DNA from: an uncultured Flavobacteriaceae bacterium
Lineage (GTDB): Bacteria; Bacteroidota; Bacteroidia; Flavobacteriales; Flavobacteriaceae
Direction of reading: 5' to 3'
NCBI GenBank assembly: GCA_947494325.1
Contig: CANLUS010000003.1
Span: forward strand, 455,675 to 519,674
DNA length: 64,000 nucleotides
Position numbers and translations under genes: made by a program. Within the stretch, counting starts at the first letter, position 1, and each line of letters begins with the position of its first letter. Shown in pieces: positions 25,934-35,136 of the stretch. The notes under the pieces were generated by a model, which was not told the DNA's origin, made no database searches, and saw nothing but the letters and a program-made list of their open reading frames with translations.

Positions 25934-26431
25934 TTAACACCCGCAATACATGTGAATTTCGGTGTTTTTTCCAATTTCCTTAATTTCAAAATAACAACCA
26001 ACGCCATTGTCCATTGGTCCAAATTTGGTTTTATCCGAATTCCAACCATGCTTTATATCCATTGGCGAACTCTCAAAAATAAGCTCAACCCATTGGATTA
26101 AACTTCCTTTAGCGGTTTTTGGCAAAATCAGTTTAGAAGTTATTCCACCAGCTTCTCTACATTGTTCTTCTGAGTAAACAATTCCGTTCTCAAATTTTTG
26201 TTTAAAAGAACAAACACTGTAATCAGGATAATCATATTTTTTCACTTCAAACTTTTGAGATTCCGTTTTATAATTCCGATTCAGATATAAGTAAGTAACA
26301 TTTTGGGAATAGTTTGTTTTTTTTAATTCAGAGTTCAATTCCTTAACCTTTGGTTTTTTGAGCTCAAAATTTTGGGCTAGACCAAAAAAAGGAAAGATCA
26401 TAAATAACAATATTAAGTATCTCAATTTCAT
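25934..26431 (-). CDS. Hypothetical secreted protein with Cys-containing C-terminus
   Basis: 165 residues with a signal peptide (MKLRYLILLFMIFPFFGLAQ). The mature part has Cys residues in DYSVCSF, SEEQCRE, GVGCYFEI and the terminal MYCGC, which could form disulfides outside the cytoplasm. No family recognised. Confidence 0.75.
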   Translation of the reverse strand: MKLRYLILLFMIFPFFGLAQNFELKKPKVKELNSELKKTNYSQNVTYLYLNRNYKTESQKFEVKKYDYPDYSVCSFKQKFENGIVYSEEQCREAGGITSKLILPKTAKGSLIQWVELIFESSPMDIKHGWNSDKTKFGPMDNGVGCYFEIKEIGKNTEIHMYCGC

Positions 26432-26441
26432 AATTGTTTAC

Positions 26442-26565
26442 AACGGTTGGGCTATGGTTTCGTTGTGGAATTGTCCGCTAGGACCATTCCGCGAGAACCA
26501 AGCGATGCTAGAAAGGTAGGGATTTTCCGTGGAAAATTCCGCCACAATGAATTATAGCCGTTGTT
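26442..26565 (-). repeat. attC-like site, family A
   Basis: Complete site. It closes the DUF6090 cassette at 26636: GTTGTGCTT with AAGCACAAC (9 of 9). About 70 bp of non-coding 3' sequence lies between this site and the gene's stop, more than usual. Confidence 0.87.
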
Positions 26566-26635
26566 GTGCTTTCGTTATTTTTTTTTCGATTTGTTTGCTA
26601 CTGATATTGAATTACCTCTTTTAAGTCTATATAAT

Positions 26636-27397
26636 TTAATCGTTGAAAGGTTCATCTAAAAGTTTTTTGATAGACTTTAAATTAGTTAACAAATCTCTAT
26701 AATTTTCTAATGATTGATTCGTATTATAGAATCTATTATCTACTAAATTTTCAAATTTCAAGGAATTTAGTAATCTTCTATTTTCAATAGTGTTAAATTT
26801 TGAAGGTCCGAGAGTCTTACTAAATTCAGAAAACGCATTATCCATATTCTTAAAATTCATATGGTCATACATATATGGAACCATATTGTCGTTTATATCT
26901 TCGGATTCTAAAGTCTCTAAACGTTTTATTTCTTCAAAAACCGCAGGAAGGCTATAGAGTTTTTGTTTTAATTCACTATTTGAAAGCAATGAAACTTGCC
27001 CTGTATTTAGACCTTCTTCCAGCGTTCCTATTTTTATGTCAATCGAATTTGATGACATAATTGCAAATATTAAACTATCAATGGCTCTTGAATTGATTTT
27101 GTCTTGAGGCAATGAAAACATTTCTAAAAGAGATTTGGTCTTTTCCACTTGTTCTTGTTCAAGCAAAATTTCTAGATTAGTGGCCTCAATATTTTGGCCT
27201 ACTTCTTCAGATAATCTTTTAATAAAAGTCTTTGCTTCATTCCGTTGTTTTTTCAGTTCGTTCCAGTTATTAATTTGTAAAGCAATTAAAATTCCGATTA
27301 CCACAAGAATGATTTCACCTATTGCGTACTTAAAATACTTTCCGGTTTTGTTTTCCATAAGCAAGTTTTGTCTAATTTTTCTAAAGAATTTTATCAT
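26636..27397 (-). CDS. DUF6090-family membrane-anchored protein (copy 3 of 8)
   Basis: 253 residues. The anchor is almost identical to copy 2 (MIKFFRKIRQNLLMENKTG) with helix end LQINNWNEL. The variable part contains EQVEKTKSLLEMFSLPQDK, SLPAVFEEIKRLETLESED and a final YRDLLTNLKSIKKLLDEPF; it shares only scattered positions with other copies. Confidence 0.87.
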   Translation of the reverse strand: MIKFFRKIRQNLLMENKTGKYFKYAIGEIILVVIGILIALQINNWNELKKQRNEAKTFIKRLSEEVGQNIEATNLEILLEQEQVEKTKSLLEMFSLPQDKINSRAIDSLIFAIMSSNSIDIKIGTLEEGLNTGQVSLLSNSELKQKLYSLPAVFEEIKRLETLESEDINDNMVPYMYDHMNFKNMDNAFSEFSKTLGPSKFNTIENRRLLNSLKFENLVDNRFYNTNQSLENYRDLLTNLKSIKKLLDEPFND

Positions 27398-27425
27398 TGG
27401 TTAGCGGTATCTGATAATGAAGCAC

Positions 27426-27550
27426 AACGGTTTGGCTATGGTTTCGTTGTGGAATTGTCTGCTAGGACTATTCCGCGAGAACCAAGCCATCATTGCAAGA
27501 TAAGAATTTCCGTTTAGGAAATTCCGCCACAATGAATTATAGCCGTTGTT
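27426..27550 (-). repeat. attC-like site, family A
   Basis: Complete site. It closes the 27567-28223 cassette: GTTGTACACC with GGTGTACAAC (10 of 10). Confidence 0.88.
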
Positions 27551-27566
27551 GTACACCGTTTTTAAT

Positions 27567-28223
27567 TTAAAATTGACCAACTACTTTTAGAAGTATAGCC
27601 GTAGGCGCAACGACTAACCCTAAATAAAAAATATACTTTCCATGTTTTCTGTCATTATCAGAATATGAGTAAACTTTTTGTCCATTAGGTAAAGTCTTTT
27701 TAGAAGTCCATAGAAAATAACCAATGATTAGTCCTAAAAAACCACCTAAAAATGAAAAAAAATATCCTCCAATGATCCAAGGTTTTTGATTTCCTTCTGG
27801 TTTTGCCAGATCTTTTAACCTTGCATTTTTCATCGAGTTTAAAAGTTCTTTGTCAATTGATTTTCCTCTCTTTTTTAATAGTTTTTGTGCAAGCGCATAA
27901 TCAAATTCATTCCATTCGTCAGACTTTAATAAAATCTCATATAGTTCCTCATCAGAAAACTCAAATAAATAATAATCCTTGTCAATTTGATTAATTATCT
28001 CTTCAGCTTTTTTTTCAAGAATTTCTTCAGCTTTTTTAAAATCTGATTGCTTTATTCGAATTTCTATTTCGTTTTGTAAAGTATTTCCGGAAAATGTAAC
28101 ATCCACTGGAGGAACATTATCAGCAAGTAATGATTCAATTCCACTCTCTTTTAACAAATTCTTTAATTCATTTGCCTGTTCCAAAGTTGGGAATTTTCTA
28201 AATATTGAATAATTGTCTTTCAT
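27567..28223 (-). CDS. DUF2007-like protein with C-terminal membrane helices
   Basis: 218 residues. Residues 5-70 resemble DUF2007 (FRKFPTLEQANELKNLLKESGIESLLADN .. FKKAEEILE), a small ferredoxin-like fold suspected in signalling. A helical charged middle part follows, then two membrane helices (about 152-172 and 197-215) with the linker SKKTLPNGQKVYSYSDNDRK. Function unknown. Confidence 0.8.
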   Translation of the reverse strand: MKDNYSIFRKFPTLEQANELKNLLKESGIESLLADNVPPVDVTFSGNTLQNEIEIRIKQSDFKKAEEILEKKAEEIINQIDKDYYLFEFSDEELYEILLKSDEWNEFDYALAQKLLKKRGKSIDKELLNSMKNARLKDLAKPEGNQKPWIIGGYFFSFLGGFLGLIIGYFLWTSKKTLPNGQKVYSYSDNDRKHGKYIFYLGLVVAPTAILLKVVGQF

Positions 28224-28247
28224 TCAAGGATTTTTCAAATGGTGTAC

Positions 28248-28368
28248 AACGGTTTGTGTATGGTTAGTTGCGGGAAATCCGTTAGGATTTTCCGACGTAG
28301 GAGCAAGTTAATTAATTCAAGTGAATTCCTGCGAAGGAATTCCGCCGTAATTAATTATACACGTTGTT
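28248..28368 (-). repeat. attC-like site, family B
   Basis: Complete site; its right end overlaps the 3' end of the epimerase gene. It closes that cassette: GTTGTGCTT with AAGCACAAC (9 of 9), the same boundary pair as the DUF6090 cassettes. Confidence 0.87.
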
Positions 28369-29299
28369 GTGCTTTCGTTATTTCATTGATTATTTGAGTA
28401 ATTCCTTCTTCTAATGACGTCACTTTAAAATCAGGAAACCGGTTGTTAAACTTAGAAGAATCGAAAATATAATCTTGATCAAATTGATATAATAATTCTA
28501 CAATTTCTTTCACATTTGAATTAAAAAGACCAAATATTTTTATCATCCATTTTTTTAAAATCATATAGTTTAGTTTTGAACCATAGACTTTAGAACAAAT
28601 TTCAATAAATTCTTTGTTTGTCTTTCTATTTGAATCACAAGGTAAATGCCAAGTCTGATTATATGCATCAACAGTATTACCGAGCAAGGCGGTCGCCCTA
28701 CCCGCATCTGGAGTATAAATTAGGGTTCGAAGGGTAGAATCATTTACCAACACTTGTAATTTCTTCCTCTTTTTAATATTGTCGAAAATAGTAGCATTCG
28801 TTCCACTTTGTGTATTTGCCGGCCCGTAAAATTCGGGAGCACGACAAATCATTGCAATTATCGATTTTTTTTTCATTTCTTTCAATAACATTGTAGCTAT
28901 TTCAGCTCTGGCTTCACCTTTAATACTAATCGGATTGAAGGGAGTTTCTTCTGTCATTACCCCATTTATTGCCCCATACATATAAACATTATCAAAAAAC
29001 ACCATTTTAGCCCTGTGACGTTTACAGGCATCAATAATATTACTCATCATAATTGGCCATTTTTCCTTCCAAATAAGCGAATTATATGGCAATCCGACCG
29101 CCATATATACGATATCACTGCCTTTGACAGCTTGGTCACATTCTGATTCGATCAATAAATTGGCAGAAAATAATTGATCTGTTTCATTTACTTTTTTGGG
29201 ATTTCTACTAACTAAACGAATATTTTTCGTGAAATTTTTATACAGCTCTTTTGCTATTTCAGTTGCGATAATTCCATTGGCTCCCAATATTGTTTGCAT
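28355..29299 (-). CDS. NAD-dependent epimerase/dehydratase-family protein
   Basis: 314 residues. A Rossmann start TILGANGIIATEIAKEL is followed by SDR-type features (NVYMYGAINGVMTEET, then ICRAPEFYGP). The usual GxxGxxG is degenerate (GANGIIA) and the catalytic YxxxK is not clear. The last residues AQQRV and the TAA stop are written by the att site. Its cassette boundaries are those of the DUF6090 cassettes although the gene is unrelated. Confidence 0.86.
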   Translation of the reverse strand: MQTILGANGIIATEIAKELYKNFTKNIRLVSRNPKKVNETDQLFSANLLIESECDQAVKGSDIVYMAVGLPYNSLIWKEKWPIMMSNIIDACKRHRAKMVFFDNVYMYGAINGVMTEETPFNPISIKGEARAEIATMLLKEMKKKSIIAMICRAPEFYGPANTQSGTNATIFDNIKKRKKLQVLVNDSTLRTLIYTPDAGRATALLGNTVDAYNQTWHLPCDSNRKTNKEFIEICSKVYGSKLNYMILKKWMIKIFGLFNSNVKEIVELLYQFDQDYIFDSSKFNNRFPDFKVTSLEEGITQIINEITKAQQRV

Positions 29300-29343
29300 A
29301 ATCTTTTTTAAAATTCAATTAGGTTATACTTTTAATGAAGCAC

Positions 29344-29467
29344 AACGGTTTGTGTATGGTTAGTTGCGTAAGCGACTAAGATAACAAAAAAGCGTAGGAG
29401 TAAGGAAATCCGCGAGGATTTCCGTGGCACTATTTAAACAACTTAGCAATTAACTATACACGGTGTT
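29344..29467 (-). repeat. attC-like site, family F
   Basis: Outer stem GTGTAT/ATACAC, inner hairpin GGAAATCCgcgaGGATTTCC; the left part is shared with the chimeric site at 18557. It closes the 29466-30302 cassette: GTTAGCGGTA with TACCGCTAAC (10 of 10). Confidence 0.85.
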
Positions 29468-30302
29468 AGCGGTAGTTTTTATTGTTTCGTATTCTATATG
29501 TTCGGATAATGTTTTCTAATTGTTGATGAGTGATATCTAATTTGTCAATTTCTATTTTTTCAAATATTTCATCATCATACCAATAAGTCAGATAGGATTT
29601 TGCGGATTTCCCATATCCTTCTTGAATCACTTCTTCACTTTTGATATTTGTCCAATTTTTAAATTCAGTTGTTATTGTTTCGATTCCTCTATTGTTGATG
29701 ATTATTTGAGGTTTATTGTTGAGAATTTTGCGTAATTCTTTTATAGAGTTATAAATTCCGATTAAGCTCATAATTCCACCCAATACATAATTTCTATTCG
29801 TTCCTTTTGAAATAAAATATATTCCAACTGCTATTATTAAAATTGAAATGATTAGTTCAAATATTCCTAAGGATTTAGAAAACTTAATTATAGTTTTTGG
29901 CGGAATAGAATTATCTTCTCGATAAATATCTTCTTTAACGAATTTTTTTTCGAGCTTTTTTAGTTCTTTTTTATCTTCAAGAGTTCTAATTTCAGTTTTC
30001 TCAAATACATTTCCGTCATTCCAAATCAGTTTTTCTTGGATTGCTCTTTTTTTTAGTTCATGAACGTTTCTAACATTACCAAATGCCCAAATACGCCATT
30101 TGGTAATCATAAAACTCCAAACTAACCAAGCAATTACAAAACCTAAAACAAATCCAATTCCAATTCCCCATTTTGGAATTAAATTTTGATTGGATAAATA
30201 AAATGACAATGCTGGAATTCCAATAATACATATAAAGACAGGAACATTCACCATTAAATGTCCTCTACTTATTGCTTCATTAACTGAAATTTCTTGTCTC
30301 AT
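29466..30302 (-). CDS. Membrane protein with C-terminal PH-like domain
   Basis: 278 residues; paired membrane helices at about 18-35 and 44-66, another pair at 147-165 and 172-190, separated by a charged linker (RTLEDKKELKKLEKKF). After the last helix, PQIIINNRGIET..FKNWTNIKSE is typical of short PH-like domains seen in bacterial membrane proteins. The TAA stop is part of the R''-type box (CGC TAA C). Confidence 0.8.
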   Translation of the reverse strand: MRQEISVNEAISRGHLMVNVPVFICIIGIPALSFYLSNQNLIPKWGIGIGFVLGFVIAWLVWSFMITKWRIWAFGNVRNVHELKKRAIQEKLIWNDGNVFEKTEIRTLEDKKELKKLEKKFVKEDIYREDNSIPPKTIIKFSKSLGIFELIISILIIAVGIYFISKGTNRNYVLGGIMSLIGIYNSIKELRKILNNKPQIIINNRGIETITTEFKNWTNIKSEEVIQEGYGKSAKSYLTYWYDDEIFEKIEIDKLDITHQQLENIIRTYRIRNNKNYR

Positions 30303-30327
30303 TAATTTCGATAGTCAAATTACCGCT

Positions 30328-30449
30328 AACGGTTTGTGTATGGTTAGTTGCGGGAAATCCGTTAGGATTTTCCGACGTTGAGCTAAGTTAATTAATTTCG
30401 AGTGAATTCCTGCGAAGGAATTCCGCCGTAATTAATTATACACGTTGTT
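30328..30449 (-). repeat. attC-like site, family B
   Basis: Complete site. It closes the DUF6090 cassette at 30459: GTTGTGCTT with AAGCACAAC (9 of 9; the far end is where a 345-bp element is inserted). Confidence 0.87.
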
Positions 30450-30458
30450 GTGCTTTCG

Positions 30459-31241
30459 TTATTTTTTTAGTTTATCTTCAAAATCACATTGATTGGATAA
30501 TTTTGATTTCATTATATCAACTTCGTTATTAATCAGTTTCAATAATTCTGAACGTCTTCTTAGTATACTCCCTTCAATTACTAAATCTTCATATAATCTG
30601 GACTTTGACTCAATTGGGATCTTTTTAGGCAAATCTACACTTAAGTTATCTTGTATCTCTTTTGGGTAAATTTCTTTATAATTTGAATGTACTGCACCTA
30701 CATTAAACCAATCAGCAGTTTGTATAACTCGGTTGATTACTATATTAAAATTACTTTGAATTGTATTTCCGTAACCCTCAACTGTTTTTGCGTATCGATT
30801 TAATGATTTCGTGATGTTCTTGTTTTTAATTATATTTAAATTTCCACTTGATTTTATGTCTTCATAAGTTGAAGTATTCGGAACGAAATATTGACTTCCG
30901 TCTCTTCTTGAGAGCGCAACAGCTTTTCCTAATTCTATTAGATTTACCTTCTCATTCTGTATAGTGATTATTGCCTTATTAGATGCTTCAATACGTTTAT
31001 TATTAAGAGTCGTTAATTGTTCAATTTGAATTTTATCTTGTTCTATATCGTCTAATAACAGACAGTAATAGGATTGTTCAAGTTTTGATGCCTTTCCATT
31101 CTCATTCCAATTATTAATCTGTAACGCAATCAAAATTCCAATAACAACAAGAATAATTTCTCCGATTGCGTACTTAAAGTACTTTCCGGTTTTATTTTCC
31201 ATAAGTAAGTTTTGTCTAATTTTCCTGAAGAATTTTATCAT
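30459..31241 (-). CDS. DUF6090-family membrane-anchored protein (copy 4 of 8)
   Basis: 260 residues, the longest copy. The anchor MIKFFRKIRQNLLMENKTG..LQINNWNEN is nearly the same as copies 2 and 3. The variable part has SYYCLLLDDIEQDKIQIEQL after the helix, a central SSGNLNIIKNKNITKSLNRY, and ends ELLKLINNEVDIMKSKLSNQ. A 345-bp element lies between its start and the next site. Confidence 0.87.
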   Translation of the reverse strand: MIKFFRKIRQNLLMENKTGKYFKYAIGEIILVVIGILIALQINNWNENGKASKLEQSYYCLLLDDIEQDKIQIEQLTTLNNKRIEASNKAIITIQNEKVNLIELGKAVALSRRDGSQYFVPNTSTYEDIKSSGNLNIIKNKNITKSLNRYAKTVEGYGNTIQSNFNIVINRVIQTADWFNVGAVHSNYKEIYPKEIQDNLSVDLPKKIPIESKSRLYEDLVIEGSILRRRSELLKLINNEVDIMKSKLSNQCDFEDKLKK

Positions 31242-31273
31242 TGGTTATTTTGGGTTCTCTTAATGAAGCACAA

Positions 31274-31618
31274 CTAAGGGCTAAACGTAGTTCAGCTTCG
31301 GGAATGAAGATACACAAAATGGATAACAATATTGTGATTAGGCGACTTCCGCTTAAAATCATAATATTATTTGTCAACTAGGTAACATAGTTACCGTTTG
31401 TTGCCATTTTATTGTATTGGGAATTCAAGGAGTTGATCCAAATTACTTTTAGCAGACGATGGCTCACGTTTAGGCTCAATGTCCGTCGAAGGCGATTGTT
31501 CTACAAGTATCAAGGAGTAAGTAATTTGGTTTAGCCCTTAGATGGAACACATTCACTTTAAGGACAGGAGTGCGTAGCACGTAGTAATTAAAGTTCGCCT
31601 TTGGCGAATGTGTTCCAT
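31274..31618 (-). repeat. 345-bp gene-less double-palindrome element, copy 2
   Basis: Long unit 31274-31541 and short unit 31542-31618. It sits between CAA of the DUF6090 cassette end and CGG of a family A site, upstream of DUF6090 copy 4. Confidence 0.85.
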
Positions 31619-31740
31619 CGGTTGGGCTATGGTTTCGTTGCGGAATTGTCCGCACGGATTATTCCGTGTTACCAAGCCTTCATTGCAAGATAAGAATTTC
31701 CGTTTAGGAAATTCCGCCGCAATGAATTATAGCCGTTGTT
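31619..31740 (-). repeat. attC-like site, family A
   Basis: Middle stem GTTGCGG/CCGCAAT. It closes the 31752-32330 cassette: GTTGCCAAC with GTTGGCAAC (9 of 9). Confidence 0.85.
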
Positions 31741-31751
31741 GCCAACTGGCT

Positions 31752-32330
31752 TTATTTCATTATTTGAGTCAGATAAACGATTCCAAAAATCCAACCAATA
31801 TAGAGTAGAGTGTAAGTCAGCGAGTAAACTGCTGAAATTCCAATATCTCCTTTTGTATCTTTTGATTTACTAAAAACAAATTTTAGTGCTCTGAAAAAAA
31901 TCCAATACAACATTGCGATAATAATAAAAAGCGAAAACCAAAAAATAGCTTCTAGAACCATTAGCAATACAATTATTAAAATGGTCATTCCAATCCACAA
32001 GAGTATTGATAGAATCAATCCACCAATTCCGTCGCCAGCATCAATTGAAGGTGTATCGAAAGTCGGTGAAGTAGTTCCGATTATATCACCTCGTTTAAAT
32101 TCCCGAAACTTCGGAAAATTGTCAATCAGCCCAATTCCGGTAAAAAGGCCATACGTCATAAAAAGGAATAGTGATGTTGCAATAATACCTAATGACAAAT
32201 AGAGATTTGAAGTTAGGCTTCGGTTGTAGTTAATTCCCGTCAAATAAACAGTTAGAAATGTAATTCCGATTACAAGTAATGAAACTATGAAAACGGATTT
32301 TCCTTTTAAGTAATTCTGTTTAATTTTCAA
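31752..32330 (-). CDS. Hypothetical membrane protein with about five helices
   Basis: 192 residues; hydrophobic segments at about 10-30, 40-62, 102-130, 133-148 and 170-188. A Gly/Asp-rich loop TPSIDAGDGIGG lies between helices 2 and 3. Basic N-terminus (MKIKQNYLKGK). Family not recognised. Confidence 0.78.
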   Translation of the reverse strand: MKIKQNYLKGKSVFIVSLLVIGITFLTVYLTGINYNRSLTSNLYLSLGIIATSLFLFMTYGLFTGIGLIDNFPKFREFKRGDIIGTTSPTFDTPSIDAGDGIGGLILSILLWIGMTILIIVLLMVLEAIFWFSLFIIIAMLYWIFFRALKFVFSKSKDTKGDIGISAVYSLTYTLLYIGWIFGIVYLTQIMK

Positions 32331-32358
32331 TTTAGAGTATTTTGGTCAGCTTGTTGGC

Positions 32359-32479
32359 AACGGTTTGTGTATGGTTAGTTACGGAAAATCAGTTAGGGTT
32401 TTCCGACTTTGAGCTAAGTTAATTAATTCGCGTGAATTCCTGCGAAGGAATTCCGTAGTAATTAATTATACACATTGTT
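32359..32479 (-). repeat. attC-like site, family B
   Basis: Complete site. It closes the 32478-33128 cassette: GTTACCTGC with GCAGGTAAC (9 of 9). Confidence 0.87.
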
Positions 32480-33128
32480 ACCTGCTGGCTTTTTTTACAA
32501 ATATTTTTTTCAATTCGCTTTTATATTTATCATAATCTTTGCTGGTCGAAACCATAAATTCTCCTTCGCCAATTCTCCAAGTCCTGAATTTGTATTTATT
32601 CCCATTTTGTTCGAATTCCGAAGCTGTTAATTCGATAAACATCTTTTGGTTTTTATTCGAATTAAAATATTCTCCTTCAAATGTTTTAAAATCAGTTTGT
32701 GGTAGATTTTCACTTATTCCAGATGATGTTAATATTATTCCGTCTTCAGGAACTTTTAATTTTTTTCTCCAAGTAAAGGCGTTAATTCCAAATTCCTTTT
32801 GGTTATCTACATTATAAATTACAGTGACATAATCTTTTGAGAAATTTTTTGGTAATTCAAAAATCAGTGGCCTGTTTTGATATTGATACCAACCAAACAA
32901 AAGAAAAACAATTCCGCTTTCAATTAGAAGAATTTTTTTCCAATTTTTGACAAACTTTTTAAGTAGCAAGTCAACTATAAAAAAGACAACTGCAAATCCG
33001 ATTAACGCAAAAGCAACAAGTAGTCCCCAGCCTTGTCCATCAGATTCCTTGAAAAAAATATAAATCGCCCAAATAATTGAAATTATCATTAGAATCAATA
33101 AAGGCGTTATTTTACGAAAAGTTTTCAT
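32478..33128 (-). CDS. Hypothetical membrane protein with extracytoplasmic domain
   Basis: 216 residues from the ATG at 33128 (MKTFRKITPLLIL); upstream reading frame is only att-site sequence. Three hydrophobic helices (about 9-26, 36-56, 66-84) precede a ~130-residue beta-rich domain containing PENFSKDYVTVIYN-like strands and ending KKIFVKKASR. The TAA stop is formed by the R''-type box (AGG TAA C). Family unknown. Confidence 0.8.
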   Translation of the reverse strand: MKTFRKITPLLILMIISIIWAIYIFFKESDGQGWGLLVAFALIGFAVVFFIVDLLLKKFVKNWKKILLIESGIVFLLFGWYQYQNRPLIFELPKNFSKDYVTVIYNVDNQKEFGINAFTWRKKLKVPEDGIILTSSGISENLPQTDFKTFEGEYFNSNKNQKMFIELTASEFEQNGNKYKFRTWRIGEGEFMVSTSKDYDKYKSELKKIFVKKASR

Positions 33129-33140
33129 CGGCTTGCAGGT

Positions 33141-33264
33141 AACGGTTGGGCTATGGTTTCGTTGCGGAATCGTCCGCAAGGACATTCCGAGAATACCAAG
33201 CCATAATTGCAAGATAAGAATTTCCGTTTAGGAAATTCCGTAGCAATGAATTATAGCCGTTGTT
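33141..33264 (-). repeat. attC-like site, family A
   Basis: Complete site. It closes the cupin cassette at 33281: GTTGGCAACT, against AGTTGCCTAAT on the far side, where the box is altered (AAT for AAC, one extra base). Confidence 0.82.
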
Positions 33265-33280
33265 GGCAACTGTTTTTGAT

Positions 33281-33715
33281 TTAAACAAACCGTAACTGGT
33301 ATTTTCCGCATATTTCACCAACTTTTTCCAGATCAGGTGGTCCGGCAGGTAATTCCGATAATTCTTCAAACATTCCTTCCAATCCAGCTGGAAAAATACT
33401 TAGCATTGCTTTAGCTTTTTCGTCCCCAACGACTCTCCATGAGTGAGGAATTCTCCTTGGACAAAAGATCATGTCTCCAGCAGTTAACGTTGTCGATTCT
33501 TCACCAATAATCATTTCCACTTCACCAGTCAATACATGGAATACTTCATCTTCATTCTCATGCACATGAGGCGGAATTCCCATTCCAGGATTGTTATTTT
33601 GCTCGATCAATGTGAACAGACCATTTGTGTCGCTAGATGAAAGTTTGATAACTTGATTATCGCCCATCACATTTAAACTGTGACCAGCGTCATTTTTTAC
33701 AATTTTTGGTTCCAT
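33281..33715 (-). CDS. Cupin-domain protein
   Basis: 144 residues from the ATG at 33715 (MEPKIVKNDAGHS); the longer frame has no homologous look. The cupin motif 1 is IPPHVHENEDEVFHVLTGE, with His, His and Glu metal-ligand positions, and motif 2 is GDMIFCPRRIPHSWRV. It is a small stand-alone cupin (dioxygenase, isomerase or binding protein; not determinable). Probably cytoplasmic. Confidence 0.88.
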   Translation of the reverse strand: MEPKIVKNDAGHSLNVMGDNQVIKLSSSDTNGLFTLIEQNNNPGMGIPPHVHENEDEVFHVLTGEVEMIIGEESTTLTAGDMIFCPRRIPHSWRVVGDEKAKAMLSIFPAGLEGMFEELSELPAGPPDLEKVGEICGKYQLRFV

Positions 33716-33743
33716 TTTAATAATTAGGTTTATATAGTTGCCT

Positions 33744-33867
33744 AATGGTTTTGTGTATGATTTCGTTGCGTGTTTCAGCAACTAAATTAGCAAATACAAA
33801 CCGAATAGAAAATCCACGAGGATTTTCGTAATTAGGCGAGTACTAGCAATGAATTATACACGTTGTT
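33744..33867 (-). repeat. attC-like site, family C
   Basis: Starts AATGGTTTTGTGTATG rather than AACGTG. Family C interior (TTAGCAAATACAAACCGAATAG, hairpin GAAAATCC/GGATTTTC). It closes the DUF6090 cassette at 33877: GTTGTGCTT with AAGCACAAC (9 of 9). Confidence 0.85.
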
Positions 33868-33876
33868 GTGCTTTCG

Positions 33877-34632
33877 TTATCTTTCATTAATATCTCTATT
33901 AATTAGAGTTATCATCTCATTTATATTGCTTTTAATATCTAATAAGCGTCCATATTGTATGGTTGATAACAATATGTAAAAGGATAACATATTTTCAAAT
34001 TCTTTGTCTTCTAAAAGTAGTTTAGAATTCCACTCGAAATTAGATTTTAGTAACTTATGATTTTTGCTGTAAAAACTAAACAAATTTTTGTAAGGTAAAT
34101 GTTTTGAATAAAGAGGACCTTTTACATTTAAATCGTAATGTGATAAAAACGAGTCTACTTCTTCTAACTCATCGATATATTTGTTCCAAGTAGAGATGTG
34201 TTTTCGAAGCGCTCTATTTTGTATAATACCCATTTTTCCTGTACTCAAAATCTCATTTAAAGTTCCTAATTCAGGATCAAAACCTGGCGACCAAATATGG
34301 TTTAAAGTAAGTTTTTCTAAACTGTCTGTTGGAATATCTTTTTTGTATTGGATGACACCAAGTAATATAGAATCCAAATATCTATAATTACTGTTTTGAT
34401 CGAGTTTGTCATCGAGTTGAACTAAAGCAGATTCTAGGTCAGACTTTAAACTCAAAAGGGTTTCTTGCTCTACATTATCGTTTTTTCTATTTTCATTCCA
34501 ATTATTAATTGATAGTGCGATTAAAATTCCAATAACAACAAGAACAATTTCTCCGATTGCATATTTAAAATACTTTCCAGTTTTATTTTTTTCCATAAGG
34601 TCGTATCGTATTTTTCTAAAGAATTTTATCAT
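33877..34632 (-). CDS. DUF6090-family membrane-anchored protein (copy 5 of 8)
   Basis: 251 residues. Anchor variant MIKFFRKIRYDLMEKNKTG, with EIVLVVIGILIALSINNWNE. The variable part contains EQETLLSLKSDLESALVQLD and a C-terminal stretch YGRLLDIKSNINEMITLINR. A 345-bp element lies upstream. Confidence 0.87.
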   Translation of the reverse strand: MIKFFRKIRYDLMEKNKTGKYFKYAIGEIVLVVIGILIALSINNWNENRKNDNVEQETLLSLKSDLESALVQLDDKLDQNSNYRYLDSILLGVIQYKKDIPTDSLEKLTLNHIWSPGFDPELGTLNEILSTGKMGIIQNRALRKHISTWNKYIDELEEVDSFLSHYDLNVKGPLYSKHLPYKNLFSFYSKNHKLLKSNFEWNSKLLLEDKEFENMLSFYILLSTIQYGRLLDIKSNINEMITLINRDINER

Positions 34633-34662
34633 TGGTTATTGGTTGGTCATAATGAAGCACAA

Positions 34663-35007
34663 CTAAGGGCTAAACGTAGTTCAGCTTCGGGAATGAAGAT
34701 ACACAAAATGGATAACAATATTGTGATTAGGCGACTTCCGCTTAAAATCATAATATTATTTGTCAACTAGGTAACATAGTTACCGTTTGTTGCCATTTTA
34801 TTGTATTGGGAATTCAAGGAGTTGATCCAAATTACTTTTAGCAGACGATGGCTCACGTTTAGGCTCAATGTCCGTCGAAGGCGATTGTTCTACAAGTATC
34901 AAGGAGTAAGTAATTTGGTTTAGCCCTTAGATGGAACACATTCACTTTAAGGACAGGAGTGCGTAGCACGTAGTAATTAAAGTTCGCCTTTGGCGAATGT
35001 GTTCCAT
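34663..35007 (-). repeat. 345-bp gene-less double-palindrome element, copy 3
   Basis: Long unit 34663-34930 and short unit 34931-35007, inserted between CAA and CGG of a family A site, upstream of DUF6090 copy 5. A short open frame through it is a by-product of the palindromes. Confidence 0.85.
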
Positions 35008-35128
35008 CGGTTGGGCTATGGTTTGTTGTGGAATTGTCCGCTAGGACCATTCCGCGAGAACCAAGCGATGATTGAAAGGTAGGGATTTTCTGTGGAAAAT
35101 TCCGCCACAATGAATTATAGCCGTTGTT
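35008..35128 (-). repeat. attC-like site, family A
   Basis: Shortened left arm (GGTTTGTTGTGG lacks TC). It closes the 35137-36312 cassette: GTTGTACCAC with GTGGTACAAC (10 of 10). Confidence 0.86.
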
Positions 35129-35136
35129 GTACCACG

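Noticed and set aside
34865..35110. 81-residue open frame in the 345-bp element and site
   Set aside because: It reads across palindromes and the adjoining site, has no start context and no protein-like composition.
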